64,000 bases of DNA. It comes from Notospermus geniculatus. Its lineage: Eukaryota > Nemertea > Pilidiophora > Heteronemertea > Lineidae. The translations under genes and the position numbers were made by a program. How positions within the stretch are numbered: the stretch's first letter is position 1; each line of letters starts with the position of its first letter. The notes beneath the pieces were generated by a model. The model made no database searches. It saw only the letters and a list, made by a program, of their open reading frames with translations, and was not told the DNA's origin. The DNA lies in assembly GCA_002633025.1 (NCBI GenBank), contig NMRB01000451.1, positions 10,943 through 74,942 on the forward strand, written 5' to 3'. Shown one piece after another: positions 35,801-46,200 of the stretch.

Positions 35801-38800
35801 TCCTCTGTAATACCGGTACTTACAGGAGTACATATCTTGACTTTAATTGTAGCCAACTGACCTACAACTCACTGATGGTGATGTTAGAATTTAGATCAAT
35901 GAAAAACACTTGGCCTACTTTTCCTAAGTCATAAAAAATGTAATGCTTCTAGTGCTATAGTGACAGTATGAAACTTCTGCATGCCTCTAGGAACTGCAGT
36001 GAGTTGTGTTATTTAGATCATGAAAAAAAGGAATAGTTTGACTGTTAATAAAGATATCTCCTTCTACAATGTTTTAACGCTGATATTGTTCAAAATTTGC
36101 CGCATATTTTCAGCTTGCACACAGCCCCAGGGACCAAGATCAAACTTCTTGGTCTGATAGATGTCAAACATGGCTTCTTACTGCTGAATAATACCAACAC
36201 AAAAGTCCTTGGTGGCCGTGTGGAACAAATGTATCATAACTGGGAAATCAAACAGGTAAGTTGAGTATGGTTCCACCACACTATCCCAGCAGTTGATAGT
36301 GCTACCTGAAATTCCACTCTGTCAGGAAAGAAGTGCCTTGGTCAGCAGAAAACGCTTCCTCTCATGTGCATGAAGGAGAATCTTAACTTTTTTTGCAGTC
36401 TCTTGCCAAACACACCCGTATTGCAGTCCCAACTATGGAAGAGGGAGGACCGCCGCCATTTATACCATTCGGCCAGCGGGATCGCAACGACAGACCAAGT
36501 ATAAATCGCCGAGATGGGTTCAAGTCATTAGATCTCAATAAAGATGAGAAGAAGAAAGAAGAAAATGATGAATTTGCTATGCAACGACAGGCCACTATTG
36601 CCGAGGCCTTGAGGGGCAAAGAGGGGAAGAAGACTTTTGGTGGGGGACAGAAAAAGGTGAGGGCTGATGATCAGGTCTGTGTGACTCGTCTGGTTGAGAT
36701 GTCACTTCATTATCCTATGACAGGTTTAGGGTGCTTTGAGTGAGTGATTGATTACTGATGACACCATTTTGTTCTTCAGCCTCAAGATAAAGATGTAGCC
36801 AGGCTTGTGGAGATGGGATTCACAGCTGAGAAGTCAACATATGCTCTGAAACAATCTAATGGAAATGTCACCGAAGCTATCAACGTGCTGACAAATAGCC
36901 GAATAGACTATCCAGATAGCAGAGATAGTAGGCCCACAGTCATGAAGGGGCCGCCGAGGGGAGCAATTCCTGATAAAGGTATGTTTGACAACTTAGTTTT
37001 TTAGGTCACCTTGGAAATGGATACTTTGGACATTATTGTTCAATAGAGTGATTTGTGTGTGAACAGGAAATATGATTGCTCAGTTTCTTTTCTAGATGAA
37101 TGGCCCGGAATGATGCGTGAACGTGATGAACGTCCTGGGCGAGGGCGTGGGCGTGGGCGTGGTCGAGATGATGATGAGGAAGGCTATGGTGCACCACCGA
37201 GCAAGCCATCAGCACCAGCCACCCTCTTTGATTTTGTACAAACCAAGATAACTCCAAAAGATGGTAAGTTAGTTAATTGACTTTTTAAAACCATTCAATG
37301 CCACATGTTTTCCTTCTCTGCATATCTGAGTCTTCTGAGTCGGGTTTATTTTGTTAAGTCTTGTAAAATATCGGTTAATTTGATTTGATTTCATTGTATA
37401 ATTTCAGACCCAAAGGCTAACAAAGAATCTGCCAATCCAACTCAGGGAAAAACCACCAGCTCCACCTCAGAACAGGCGTCAAGTCGTTCAAGTCAGTTCA
37501 CTGCTAATCCCAACTCTGGCCAAACATTCTTTCAAAAACGAATGGAAAATCTACCACCACGATTTCAAAAACAGCAACAGAAAAGCCAATATAATGACAA
37601 TTATAATGATTCAGGCTATTCAAATCGATCAAATCAAGGATATCGAGGTCGGCCTAATTATGAATCTCGTGATGACAGTTATCGTGGACGTGGAAAAGAT
37701 GTTCGAAATAATGAAATGGACAGTGAGAAGCCACCAGGACGCAATGATAGAGGGAGGTCAGGAGCCTCACAGGCTTCAAGTAGAGAGTATTCTGCTGGAA
37801 ATAAGCGAGGGAATCAAAGTTATGAGAACTCCCAGAGAGTCGGTTATGATTCTGACCGGCAAAGCCGAAATTATGGCGAACGTTATCAGGAAAACCGTAA
37901 TCAGGATTATCGGAGTCAAGGTCAGAGGCAAGATAGGTCAAAAGGTCAGGACTATGATTCAAGGTCACGGGATCAGGGGTCAAAAAGTCAATATAATAAT
38001 AGGTCAGGTTATGACCCTAGTGAGCGTAGGTATCCTGGTAATGGTGACGGTTCACGGAGTCAAGGTCAGGACTATGGTCGGGGGAGTAGGAGTCGAGGGC
38101 AAGGTCAAGGTCATAATGATAGGTCAAAGGGGTCAGACAGCAATGATATGTCAAGACCTCAAAATTATAAGAGCCAGGACTATCGTAATAAAAGTGACGA
38201 ATACAGCAATCAGCGGCAAGAGAAGTCTTATACTAAGTCCATGACATACGATCAGAATGGTCAGACTAGTAGTAATCAGAACTATTATAAAGGTGAAATC
38301 TCTGCATCTAGTGCTCAACAGGTTGTACCTGTTCCACAAACGGTGACTTATTCCACAAGTAATGGTGCTGATACCCAGTGTGCTGACTACGCGACGTACG
38401 TCAACTCCAGTCCTATGTACAACGGCCAGTATAACCAAGGATGGGAGGAGGATGCTTCGCAGATGACAAATCAGAATCACGTCCAACATGCTGAATATTA
38501 TCAGGTGAGTAGGGGAGGGTAGTGGTGCAGAGGTTGAGCATAGGGCCAGAGACCAAGAGGTCATGGGTTTGATTCCCCATTTATTGTATGTCTGTCATTT
38601 TTGCAGGAACAAACACACCCGTACCAAAGCAAATGGAAGATTGGTGATTACTGCCTGGCACCATACTGGGAAGATAAAGAGGTGGGTGGTGTTTAAGTGA
38701 AAATCTTGTGGTTGGTCGCAAAGATAGAGTCATCTTCTTGGTACAATGTCTTGGGTTCTGTTCTGTGGTGCTGTTTGTTGAAAACGTAGGCTGTCAGTCA

Positions 38801-39477
38801 TTTGGTTCCACATGAGATGTCAAGAGGCTGCTTGTATCAGTGTCGAATACTCATGCCGTCTTTTGGTCTTCTTTCCAGTTTTATCTCGCCACTATTGTCA
38901 ATTTGAGTGACGGCGTTGAAACATGTATAGTCACGTTCGTGGAATATGGCAACACAGAACAAGTTCATCTCGCTCACCTCAAGCCAATAGCCAAAGCCAT
39001 GCTGGTATGTATAGGAGCTGTCAGCGAGTTGACCACTAGGTGTCACTATGGCCCAATTCAATGCATCTAGCCGACCCAGTCATTATCAATCGAGCAGCAA
39101 TCACGTAGATTTTCCTGTACATTGGTCCGCGAAGACTTTGCTGCCATCTGTTGGCAATATGTGCGGCTGACTGCTCCTATTGCTGACATTTCCATTGTGC
39201 CTCTATGAGAGTCCATCATTGCTTCACTTTTGACTGGGATTCGTCCATTGATACATTTGAACTTGTTCTCTTCCAGGGTGATCTCCAACCCCAAGTGTGT
39301 CCATACCCCCCACAGCCTCAGTATATCCAACAAGTGGTCCCCTTCGAGGCAGTTGACTTCAGTGTGCCCCCACCACCATTACCTGCTGAAGTGTACACTG
39401 GTGCAATGCAAGGGACTATTGAGTTCAGACGAGGAGGACACGGCCAACCATACCACCGAGGCTACCAGAAGTCTTAA
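32802..39477 (+). CDS. TDRD3: Tudor domain-containing protein 3 homologue, complete
   Basis: TDRD3 is a scaffold and methylarginine reader. It binds topoisomerase TOP3B through an N-terminal OB fold and recognises asymmetric dimethylarginine on histones and the RNA polymerase II tail through its Tudor domain. Eleven exons join in frame: 32802-32839, 34407-34488, 35451-35677, 36114-36255, 36399-36656, 36780-36978, 37096-37263, 37408-38504, 38607-38681, 38879-39004 and 39277-39477 (2613 nt, 870 aa plus stop). Order: OB-fold/RMI1-like N-terminus (about 1-165; [20 protein letters not shown]), GGPPPFIPFGQ, UBA (about 250-292), RG-rich segment, SAPATLFDF motif, long disordered Arg/Tyr/Gln-rich region (about 371-737), Tudor (about 741-800) and the C-terminal exon-junction-binding motif IEFRRGGHGQP. 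Two in-frame ATGs exist (32802, 32808). It is longer than human TDRD3 (about 650-745 aa) because of the disordered exon. Confidence 0.95.
33203..33904. mobile_element. Long-TIR DNA transposon in TDRD3 intron 1
   Basis: The 128-base left arm (33203-33330) and 123-base right arm (33782-33904) are inverse and nearly identical apart from a 5-base insertion near 33268. Ends are TTCCAGTTCCGATTGG and CCAATCGGAACTGGAA. The 450-base centre has no ORF of note, so it is non-autonomous. Confidence 0.85.
34545..34825 (+). mobile_element. tRNA-derived SINE (copy 2) in TDRD3 intron 2
   Basis: A box TGATAGCCTAGTGGTTATCA, B box GGTTCGAATCC at 34598-34608, conserved body with TGGTGCCTTGTACCTTGTGT, and a tail GAAATACAAATACAAAT. 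It abuts a single-N gap at 34826. Confidence 0.85.
36780..36978 (+). CDS. TDRD3: TDRD3 UBA-domain exon
   Basis: After the acceptor TTCTTCAG the exon encodes a UBA fold of about 42 residues. It contains the signature MGF (VARLVEMGFTAEKSTYAL) and a C-terminal helix ending in NVTEAINVLTNS. UBA domains bind ubiquitin. The exon ends in phase 1 at G|GTATG and joins the RG-repeat exon 37096-37263, which carries five Arg-Gly dipeptides (PGRGRGRGRGRD), a likely arginine-methylation or RNA-binding segment. Confidence 0.9.
37408..38504 (+). CDS. TDRD3: TDRD3 giant disordered exon (365 codons)
   Basis: A single 1097 bp exon encodes a low-complexity chain dominated by Ser, Arg, Gln, Tyr, Asn, Asp and Gly, with repeated short units of the type SRGQ, QGQDYG, DYRSQG and YNNRSGY. 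No folded domain is visible apart from a short PPRFQK patch at 37550-37569, which resembles a PPRFQ motif in vertebrate TDRD3. Tyr/Arg-rich chains of this kind are often prone to RNA binding and condensation, which would fit TDRD3 in mRNP and stress granules (inference). The other-strand ORF here is a shadow. Confidence 0.9.
38527..38580 (+). mobile_element. tRNA-like SINE head in TDRD3 intron
   Basis: GCAGAGGTTGAGCATAGGGC followed by GGGTTTGATTCC, a degenerate A/B-box pair, between the giant exon and the first Tudor exon. Confidence 0.45.
38607..39004 (+). CDS. TDRD3: TDRD3 Tudor domain (two exons)
   Basis: Exons 38607-38681 and 38879-39004 together encode the Tudor barrel. The first gives WKIGDYCLAPYWEDKE, the second FYLATIVNLSDG, then VTFVEYGNTEQVHLAHLKP. 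The aromatic residues expected in the methylarginine cage (Tyr/Trp of PYWED, Phe/Tyr of the FYLA strand, the YGN Tyr) are present, so binding should be intact. Donor and acceptor sites are canonical and phase 0 is kept throughout. Confidence 0.92.
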
Positions 39478-39647
39478 CCTTCAACTCCTTGCACAAGTCT
39501 GCCCCCGATACCTATCAGTTCATATAAGAAATTGTTCCCAGTCTATCTGCTATCTTTTGTGTATTTGCCCTCTCCACCTGTTGCCAAGTCGACCAGTATT
39601 TGAGTGAAATGGTTATTTAATCTTTTCCATTGATCCGGTCATTTAGA

Positions 39648-39653
39648 AATAAA
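39648..39653 (+). terminator. Polyadenylation signal AATAAA, TDRD3
   Basis: A canonical AATAAA lies 171 bases after the TDRD3 stop codon, so a short 3' UTR ending near 39670 is plausible. A longer isoform cannot be excluded. Confidence 0.5.
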
Positions 39654-39784
39654 GTGATCACCAACCCCTTCTGCAGCGGTTGAAGGGATCTTCTACATGT
39701 ATTGCGTTAATGATGTTTAGTGGTATAATTTGTCACTGCTGGTTAGTAGACCCAGCCCACTGACGTCAGATGTCTGAAGACAGC

Positions 39785-39837
39785 TGCAGTAGCTCCTGTT
39801 CAGTGCCATGTGCTGGCACTGAACAGGAGCTACTGCA
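39785..39837. repeat. Perfect 24-bp stem, 5-base loop hairpin
   Basis: Arms 39785-39808 and 39814-39837 are exact inverse complements (TGCAGTAGCTCCTGTTCAGT...), with loop TGTGC. It lies 132 bases beyond the TDRD3 poly(A) signal. Confidence 0.8.
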
Positions 39838-42800
39838 AGTGTCCAGTGCGATGTCCTGGCCTAGGCACAGTGGCCGGTCGTGATCTGGTAATATTTCAAT
39901 GAATTTCAGGAACAATATGCATTGGCAGCATAGACGTCTTCAACTGTGGGTCGGCCCATCCATTCAGTACAAGGAATACATGATGAAAATAAGTGAAATA
40001 TAGGCCCACATCTTTGGTCAGTTTATAGTGTGCTGAATTTTAGTCTATCAGCTATGATAAAAAATTAGTACCATAATGAATTTCGCAGAACGTAGCATTG
40101 ATAATTATATAAGAATACTAAAACGTGTAAATACTGGAAAAGACCTGCTCCCTTCATGGGCCATAGCCCCAATGTCCGTCCGTCACGGCATTGAGTAAGT
40201 CGCATCCTGTGACGTGTGCAAAGTCTTGTAATTGCCTTGGATGGATTTGTAAATGTATTGACTACTAATCTGTTATTGTCAGTGAGTGTTCATTTATTCA
40301 GTTAGACAGGTAGAGCAATGGTTCTTGTTGGGATCACTAGGATTTGCTCTAAAATGACTTGAAATAGGCCAGTAGTGAGTTTCGATGGAAAGATGAAGTT
40401 TGTTTTCCTTGTAATGCTTTAAAATATCAGGGCATTCTAGTCCCAGCCTCTAGGCCATCTCAGTTCTTACAGAGGTGGCACGAGTTTCCCCAGAATATGG
40501 CCCATAGATAGCTTGCTTAGTCAATAACCACTTCTGGGGATTCCTACAGAAAGGAAATTGTGGAGTTGTTTTGATTTTGACTTCTCTGGCTTTCTTTTAT
40601 CACTGTGTATAATTTCTTGTCCTGGTTTGTTTGTTTTTTTCGTTGAGTGATTTGGTTAAAAAATGGTATTGAGGCAACCTTGGCACAAAATGTGAGTTGT
40701 TAGATCATATGGAATTACTTTGTTTTTTGTTGGTGAATGTTGCATGTGTCCACCATTCCTTCATTCATTTTCCTGTCTTACACCAATGTGTTTTTTGGTC
40801 ATTTTGCAGTGTACTTGAGTCACTTTATGATCGAGAGACCTCAAACATGCAGTGGGGGTACCATACCTCATCTTGTGGGAGTCGAAATATACACAAGTAC
40901 CAGTACCAGTACACCGCATACTTGGGCCTATATTATAATGGCTTTATTAAGACAGTTTTCTCATTTTGATGCTTATATTTGGAGTGTATTTATCCTTAGA
41001 TCAGTCTGGTATTATTATTATCATAGCAGGAGTTTGAATATCAATTTTCTCATGAATTAGTTTTCAAGTTTCTGAGACTGATAATCCGCTTAATATCTTG
41101 TATTGAAAAGTCATTTTCTTAGTTTATTTCCTGGTATAATAGACAAAACTTATGTACACTTATGAAAAGTTCCTCCGCTTACTTTCCTCAGGTGCTCATG
41201 CACACTTTACGGACTTGTTACTGCCGAATGGCACCAATAGTGTAAAATAAACATTCAGTAGAACCTAACAAACTAGAATTGTGGCATCAAAAGTGTCTCC
41301 TCCTTCCATCTGTACAAAAATCTCTCGTATGCTACCCAAATCATTTTAGTCACTTGTTTCCTTTTCATTTCAAGCTCAACTTTACATATTGAGCATAAAT
41401 TTACATTGTAGCCTTATACTAAATCTGTTGCTTGAAACGTCTCTTAATTGAATCATGAGCACTCGATTCGAGGTATAGTTTTTGCATGGAAAACAGGCAC
41501 CCCTCCATGCGCAAGTTGGGTCTCAGTGGGCAGTTCAGATTTGTTGGTTTCCTTACGACTTATGCCGAGACCAATGACACAAATGACTGTCCATAGTTGT
41601 GTTGCCAATAGAGAGTCAACTTGGACAAGAAGACTTGCATGAGAGGCACCTCAAGTAATACAAATTGTAGTAAATTACGTATAATGCACTGTTCTAATGT
41701 ATATTCTATGTACTATGATGTACATCATTGTACATGCCATCTCGGTCTCAGTATCTTCCTATAAAAAATTTTAGATAAAATGCTGATATATAAGTGCACA
41801 TAGATTTGTCTTTCTTTTCATGGTTTCCAATATCATTCCCGCCGGCAGCTAATCTTAGCTTGATCCTTTCCTGTGTAATATTCACCGTCTCAAAGTCTTC
41901 TCATGGCGTGCGTGATATATCATGTTCATCAAAGATGTCATTTCTGCAAGGATGCCCCTACATGTACAATGTCCACTGTGGTTCCTTACTGAATACATTC
42001 TGGGATTTAGCTGGTGTGTACCACACAACATTATGAGGGAAGGAGCAACATGGCAAAAATAATGGAACACAGAAGCATATTTCAACCTGATTTTGTTTAT
42101 TTTGTTCTTGTATCAAGACCTAAAAATAATTTCTATCAATTCTGATATCAAATTTTGTACAGATCACATATTTGACTTTGTGCAGGGAAATATGTGCGTC
42201 TTAAAATGTACATCAATATTCACATCTCAGCGTGACTTGGGCCACTTCTCTTGTGAGACACACGGGTTCCATAATACCAGCAATTTTTGTTTATTGAGCG
42301 AAGTCAAAAGTGGCATGTGTCATGGTACTTGCTCTAGCTGTAGGTGGATCTTTTGGTGGAAGTTTTGACACAAGCTGGAAGTTTTGACACAAGCCGAAAT
42401 GTTAAAATGAGAGGTCATGGAACCCTCCAGCAACCTGTCATGGCTCATTATGCGGGCTCTGTCAGCCAATCAGATGTCGAAGTCAGGCAGTACTGCTCAT
42501 GTAACAGTAGCCACCAAAGAACCTAACAACAAAGTACAATGAAGCACAGAACGAGGCCGGCAAACTATCAAAATTGAAAACACAAAACCAAGACATTCTT
42601 AGTGACATTAGACTAGACATACAGTTGACACCATTACCAGACACACAGTGATACAAGTTAGATTCTTGGGTTCGAAGGAGGAGGTGTAGTGGGTGAAATA
42701 CCAACAAAAACCAGCCCAATGAATCTATTGTATCTCTTCACTTAGATGGGAGAATTAAGTCGGTGTGTGGACGTGTCTTGGTGGTGCCATCTCCTGTTCT

Positions 42801-43288
42801 CCTCACAATAAAGTAATTGTTCATTGTGTGCTGTTTTGTCATCTTCAAACTGGTGAGAATTTTTTGGTTAAAATCATCAAAAACAAACAGCATAATTTGT
42901 ACACATCTGGAAACTCACTTGTCACGGAATTAGGTTTCATACAACTTAAAACAAGGAAAAATTACAGAGGTCAAGTATTATGACTTTGACCTTGACCCTC
43001 GGGCAGGAACCTCTCCATAAGTAACTGACAATACAGAAAATATTCAAAAAAATGATGTGAGTATAAAAAAGCATTCACAAAAATCATCTTTCAAATATCA
43101 CGAAATGAAACGTTTTGGCATTTTGACATTGTGGCTGCATTGAGCAGTCCTCCATGGTTTTCCATCTTCGACATTAACGAAGCTGCTGAATGACTTCCCG
43201 CTTGCATAATTGTTTTCATAGCACAGCCCAGTTATTGTTGTGGATTGTATTGCACACGTCTGTCAATGGAATATCCATGGACATGGAC

Positions 43289-46200
43289 CTATTTCTTCAT
43301 ATCCTGTTGGTGATCTGCCACTGCAGAAATCTGCGCTGCAAGGTCGGCGAACTTTGAAACGTAGTCCATGCTGCTCTCATTCATCATGCATTGGAGTGTT
43401 GATTCCACTTGAAAACCCTAAAATAGACGATTGCGTGAACCTTCTGATACTTTACAAAGTTTAGGGGGGAGGTAAGAGAATTTCCGTACATGTACCTTCT
43501 TACTGAGAGACGAATTCAGTAAGTGAGTGAACTATACTGACAGGAAAGCGAAGTATCTCTACATGCTTCAAAGATGACGATATACTGTTACTTCGTCATT
43601 TTCTAAACACAATATTTGTACAGATTCGATTACATCAGAACATCGTACTTACATCAAATTTAGATGTGATGGAATCCCGTGAATTGTCACAGAAAAACGG
43701 CACTGGGTGTGTTGCTGTTGACACCGGGTCACTCATTTTCTTCAGAGGAGAATCCAAGAAGCTGCCCAAGGATATATCACATGATGCCTAAAAAAAGATT
43801 CATATTTAAATGTAATTAGCCACCAAAGGAAAAGAATCGTAAAGAGAATAAGAGGGGAAAGTCATGCCAAAATAAACTAAGTCATAACAATGGTATCCCA
43901 AAGATTTTTTTTCAACCCACCTCTCCATGAAGCCAATTTGACATGTCAACTTTGAATGGTGACTGGCCAACCATATGGACAGCAATTTCACCAGCTCCCT
44001 CTGTCCGTAACGGTGGCGATGCAAGACCTGGTGGGCTGATCTTCCCCGCACTTGACAGAAAGTCAGAAAATGTTGTTGAACTACCCAATGCCAAGTCGAT
44101 TAACTTGTCTGCAGAATCAGGCATAGCTGAAAGAAGAATTGAAGAAATAAATGAGTACATGGGGTTGTCATGTTAACTTTTCAATGTCTTGTCCAGTGTC
44201 AGTGTTCTGTGTTTTCATTCTCATAGTTCGCCTGCCTCATGTACGGGGGCGCTGGTCTCCTCCTTCATAACATGACTAGCCGAACTTGTGTACAGAGCTA
44301 ATATTGATTTAACAGGCACTCAGCTCTCGATTCAACATTGCATTCGACTCACCATCTTGGGTTTCGCTTGCTTCATGACCAGGCATTGATATATCCAACA
44401 GGGATGAGATACTCGGGGTCGATATATCCAGAGATGATGCCATTGCTGCTGACAGAATCTGAAATGTAAAACAGAATGATTGTCCATCTTCATTTGCTCA
44501 CATAATTCTCGTTTCCAGCGATTTTGTCTTAAACTCTTGTTCCTCTTTGCCCCAGAGAGTCACTCTGACAACTGCTGACAGTTTTCTAGATTCAGAAATT
44601 TCAAAAACCTTACCAAAGATTCAGATCTGGTTGTTGACACTGGTTGTGTACTAGTAACCACAGGGTCATCCGTAACTTTTGGCACATCGACAGTGAGTGG
44701 GGATAAAACTGGAAGAGACAATTCAGTCCAAGTTTCAAGTATGAGCATGAAATCAATCTTTGTGTAGGTGTACTTTAACAAGAGCTGCCACTGGTTATAT
44801 GTTGGCTGGAAAGAAATGGGACTTACCAGAAGACTGGGGCAGTGAAGTTGGTGTTGTCATGGGTAGTGCACGTGCAACAGTCTTCAAACTGTTACTTGGC
44901 ATAGAGATAGTGGAATTATAACTGGCATTGGCAGTGGTCACTGGAAGGAGAATACAAACATTTGAATGACTTTTGACTTCTGTGCCACCCAGCAGACTTC
45001 AGCAAAACAAATACGGTACAGGATAGACACACCACTCACCTGTTTGACATGGTGCAATTTTTCTGAGCATGGGCCTGCTGACTGTAGAATGTGGCCCAGA
45101 TATCATACGAGTTCCTTGCTGGGCGACCAGGGACTGAGCCACGACGGTGTTCGAAGGCATCGATCCTATAGTCTGTCCAGTAATAGGATTGTTCGTCATG
45201 ATTGGCACGAATTGTCCAGTACTGGCATCCATGGCTTGCCCATGAGGGAGAAGAGGTACCATACCAGGTCTCCCTGGCACTTGTGCTTTTGGTAAAATAG
45301 CTCTTTGGACTAGCATCGGTTTTCTCACAGTTCGATTTCGCATGCGGCAACGCTTCATCATACCTTCACCGTTACGTTTCTGAAGAAGTGAAAACATCAC
45401 CTGCCCTTATACATTACACAAAGTTGTGACTCGGCCAGGAATCAAACTCGTGACCTCTCGGTCTTGAATCCAATAATTCAACCACATTACACCAAGCTAG
45501 TTTTGAAACCACACAAGATCAAGCTTACTGCAGCAAACATTAGAGAACAATGTGTATAAAACCCATCTTATTTGAGGCACTTACAGTAAGAGAATCGAAC
45601 TGCTGGATAAACTGTCGTGCTCGAGACTCCTCAGCTGCATTGATGACTTTGTTGGTCTGATTTATCAGTGCTTGTTGACTATTACTATACGTTGCTGCCT
45701 TGACTGGGACAGAGTGGGGCACTCTGAATACTGAATCTGGTGATTTAGCGACCTCTGGGTCGGTTGATGACTTCTCTGGTGCAGCCCCTCTTGCTGCAGA
45801 AGCTGGCGGAGGCTGCTGTTCCTTCTGCGGAACTTCCTTCTCCTTCTGAAAATCGCAAACGACGCATAGTCAGACACTCGTACAAATCGGGTAGATCAAC
45901 TGACAATATAGTATCGAGGCCATCAAGCTGCCCGACAAGCAATCCTTACCTTTGACCTCGGTGCTCTTCTCCCCGGTCCTCTTGGAGTCACTGGACTCTT
46001 CCCCTGGCTGGCGATCGACGGACTTCGCCTACTTCCGGGGCTCCGACAACCCGACTTCGCTGGTGGAGTCCCGACACCTTTTAATGTAGCACCACAAGAA
46101 CACTGACTAGGAGATGATGACGATGCCGTCTGTCTCGACTTAGACAAGTCTACAAACTCAGTTGTAGCAAGTTGAACTAGTTTATACATCATCCCTACTA

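Larger units (their letters stand above)
39480..43285. other. Convergent intergenic region TDRD3 / CRAMP1
   Basis: About 3.8 kb between the two stop codons. It is AT-rich with no supported exon. It contains the AATAAA at 39648, a perfect 24-bp hairpin at 39785-39837, and AATAAA-like words at 41227 and 42806. UTRs of either gene may extend here. Confidence 0.6.

Noticed and set aside
37594-38244. 216-codon ORF in a second frame inside the TDRD3 giant exon
   Set aside because: It is a frame shadow caused by the repetitive composition; the TDRD3 frame joins its flanking exons in phase.
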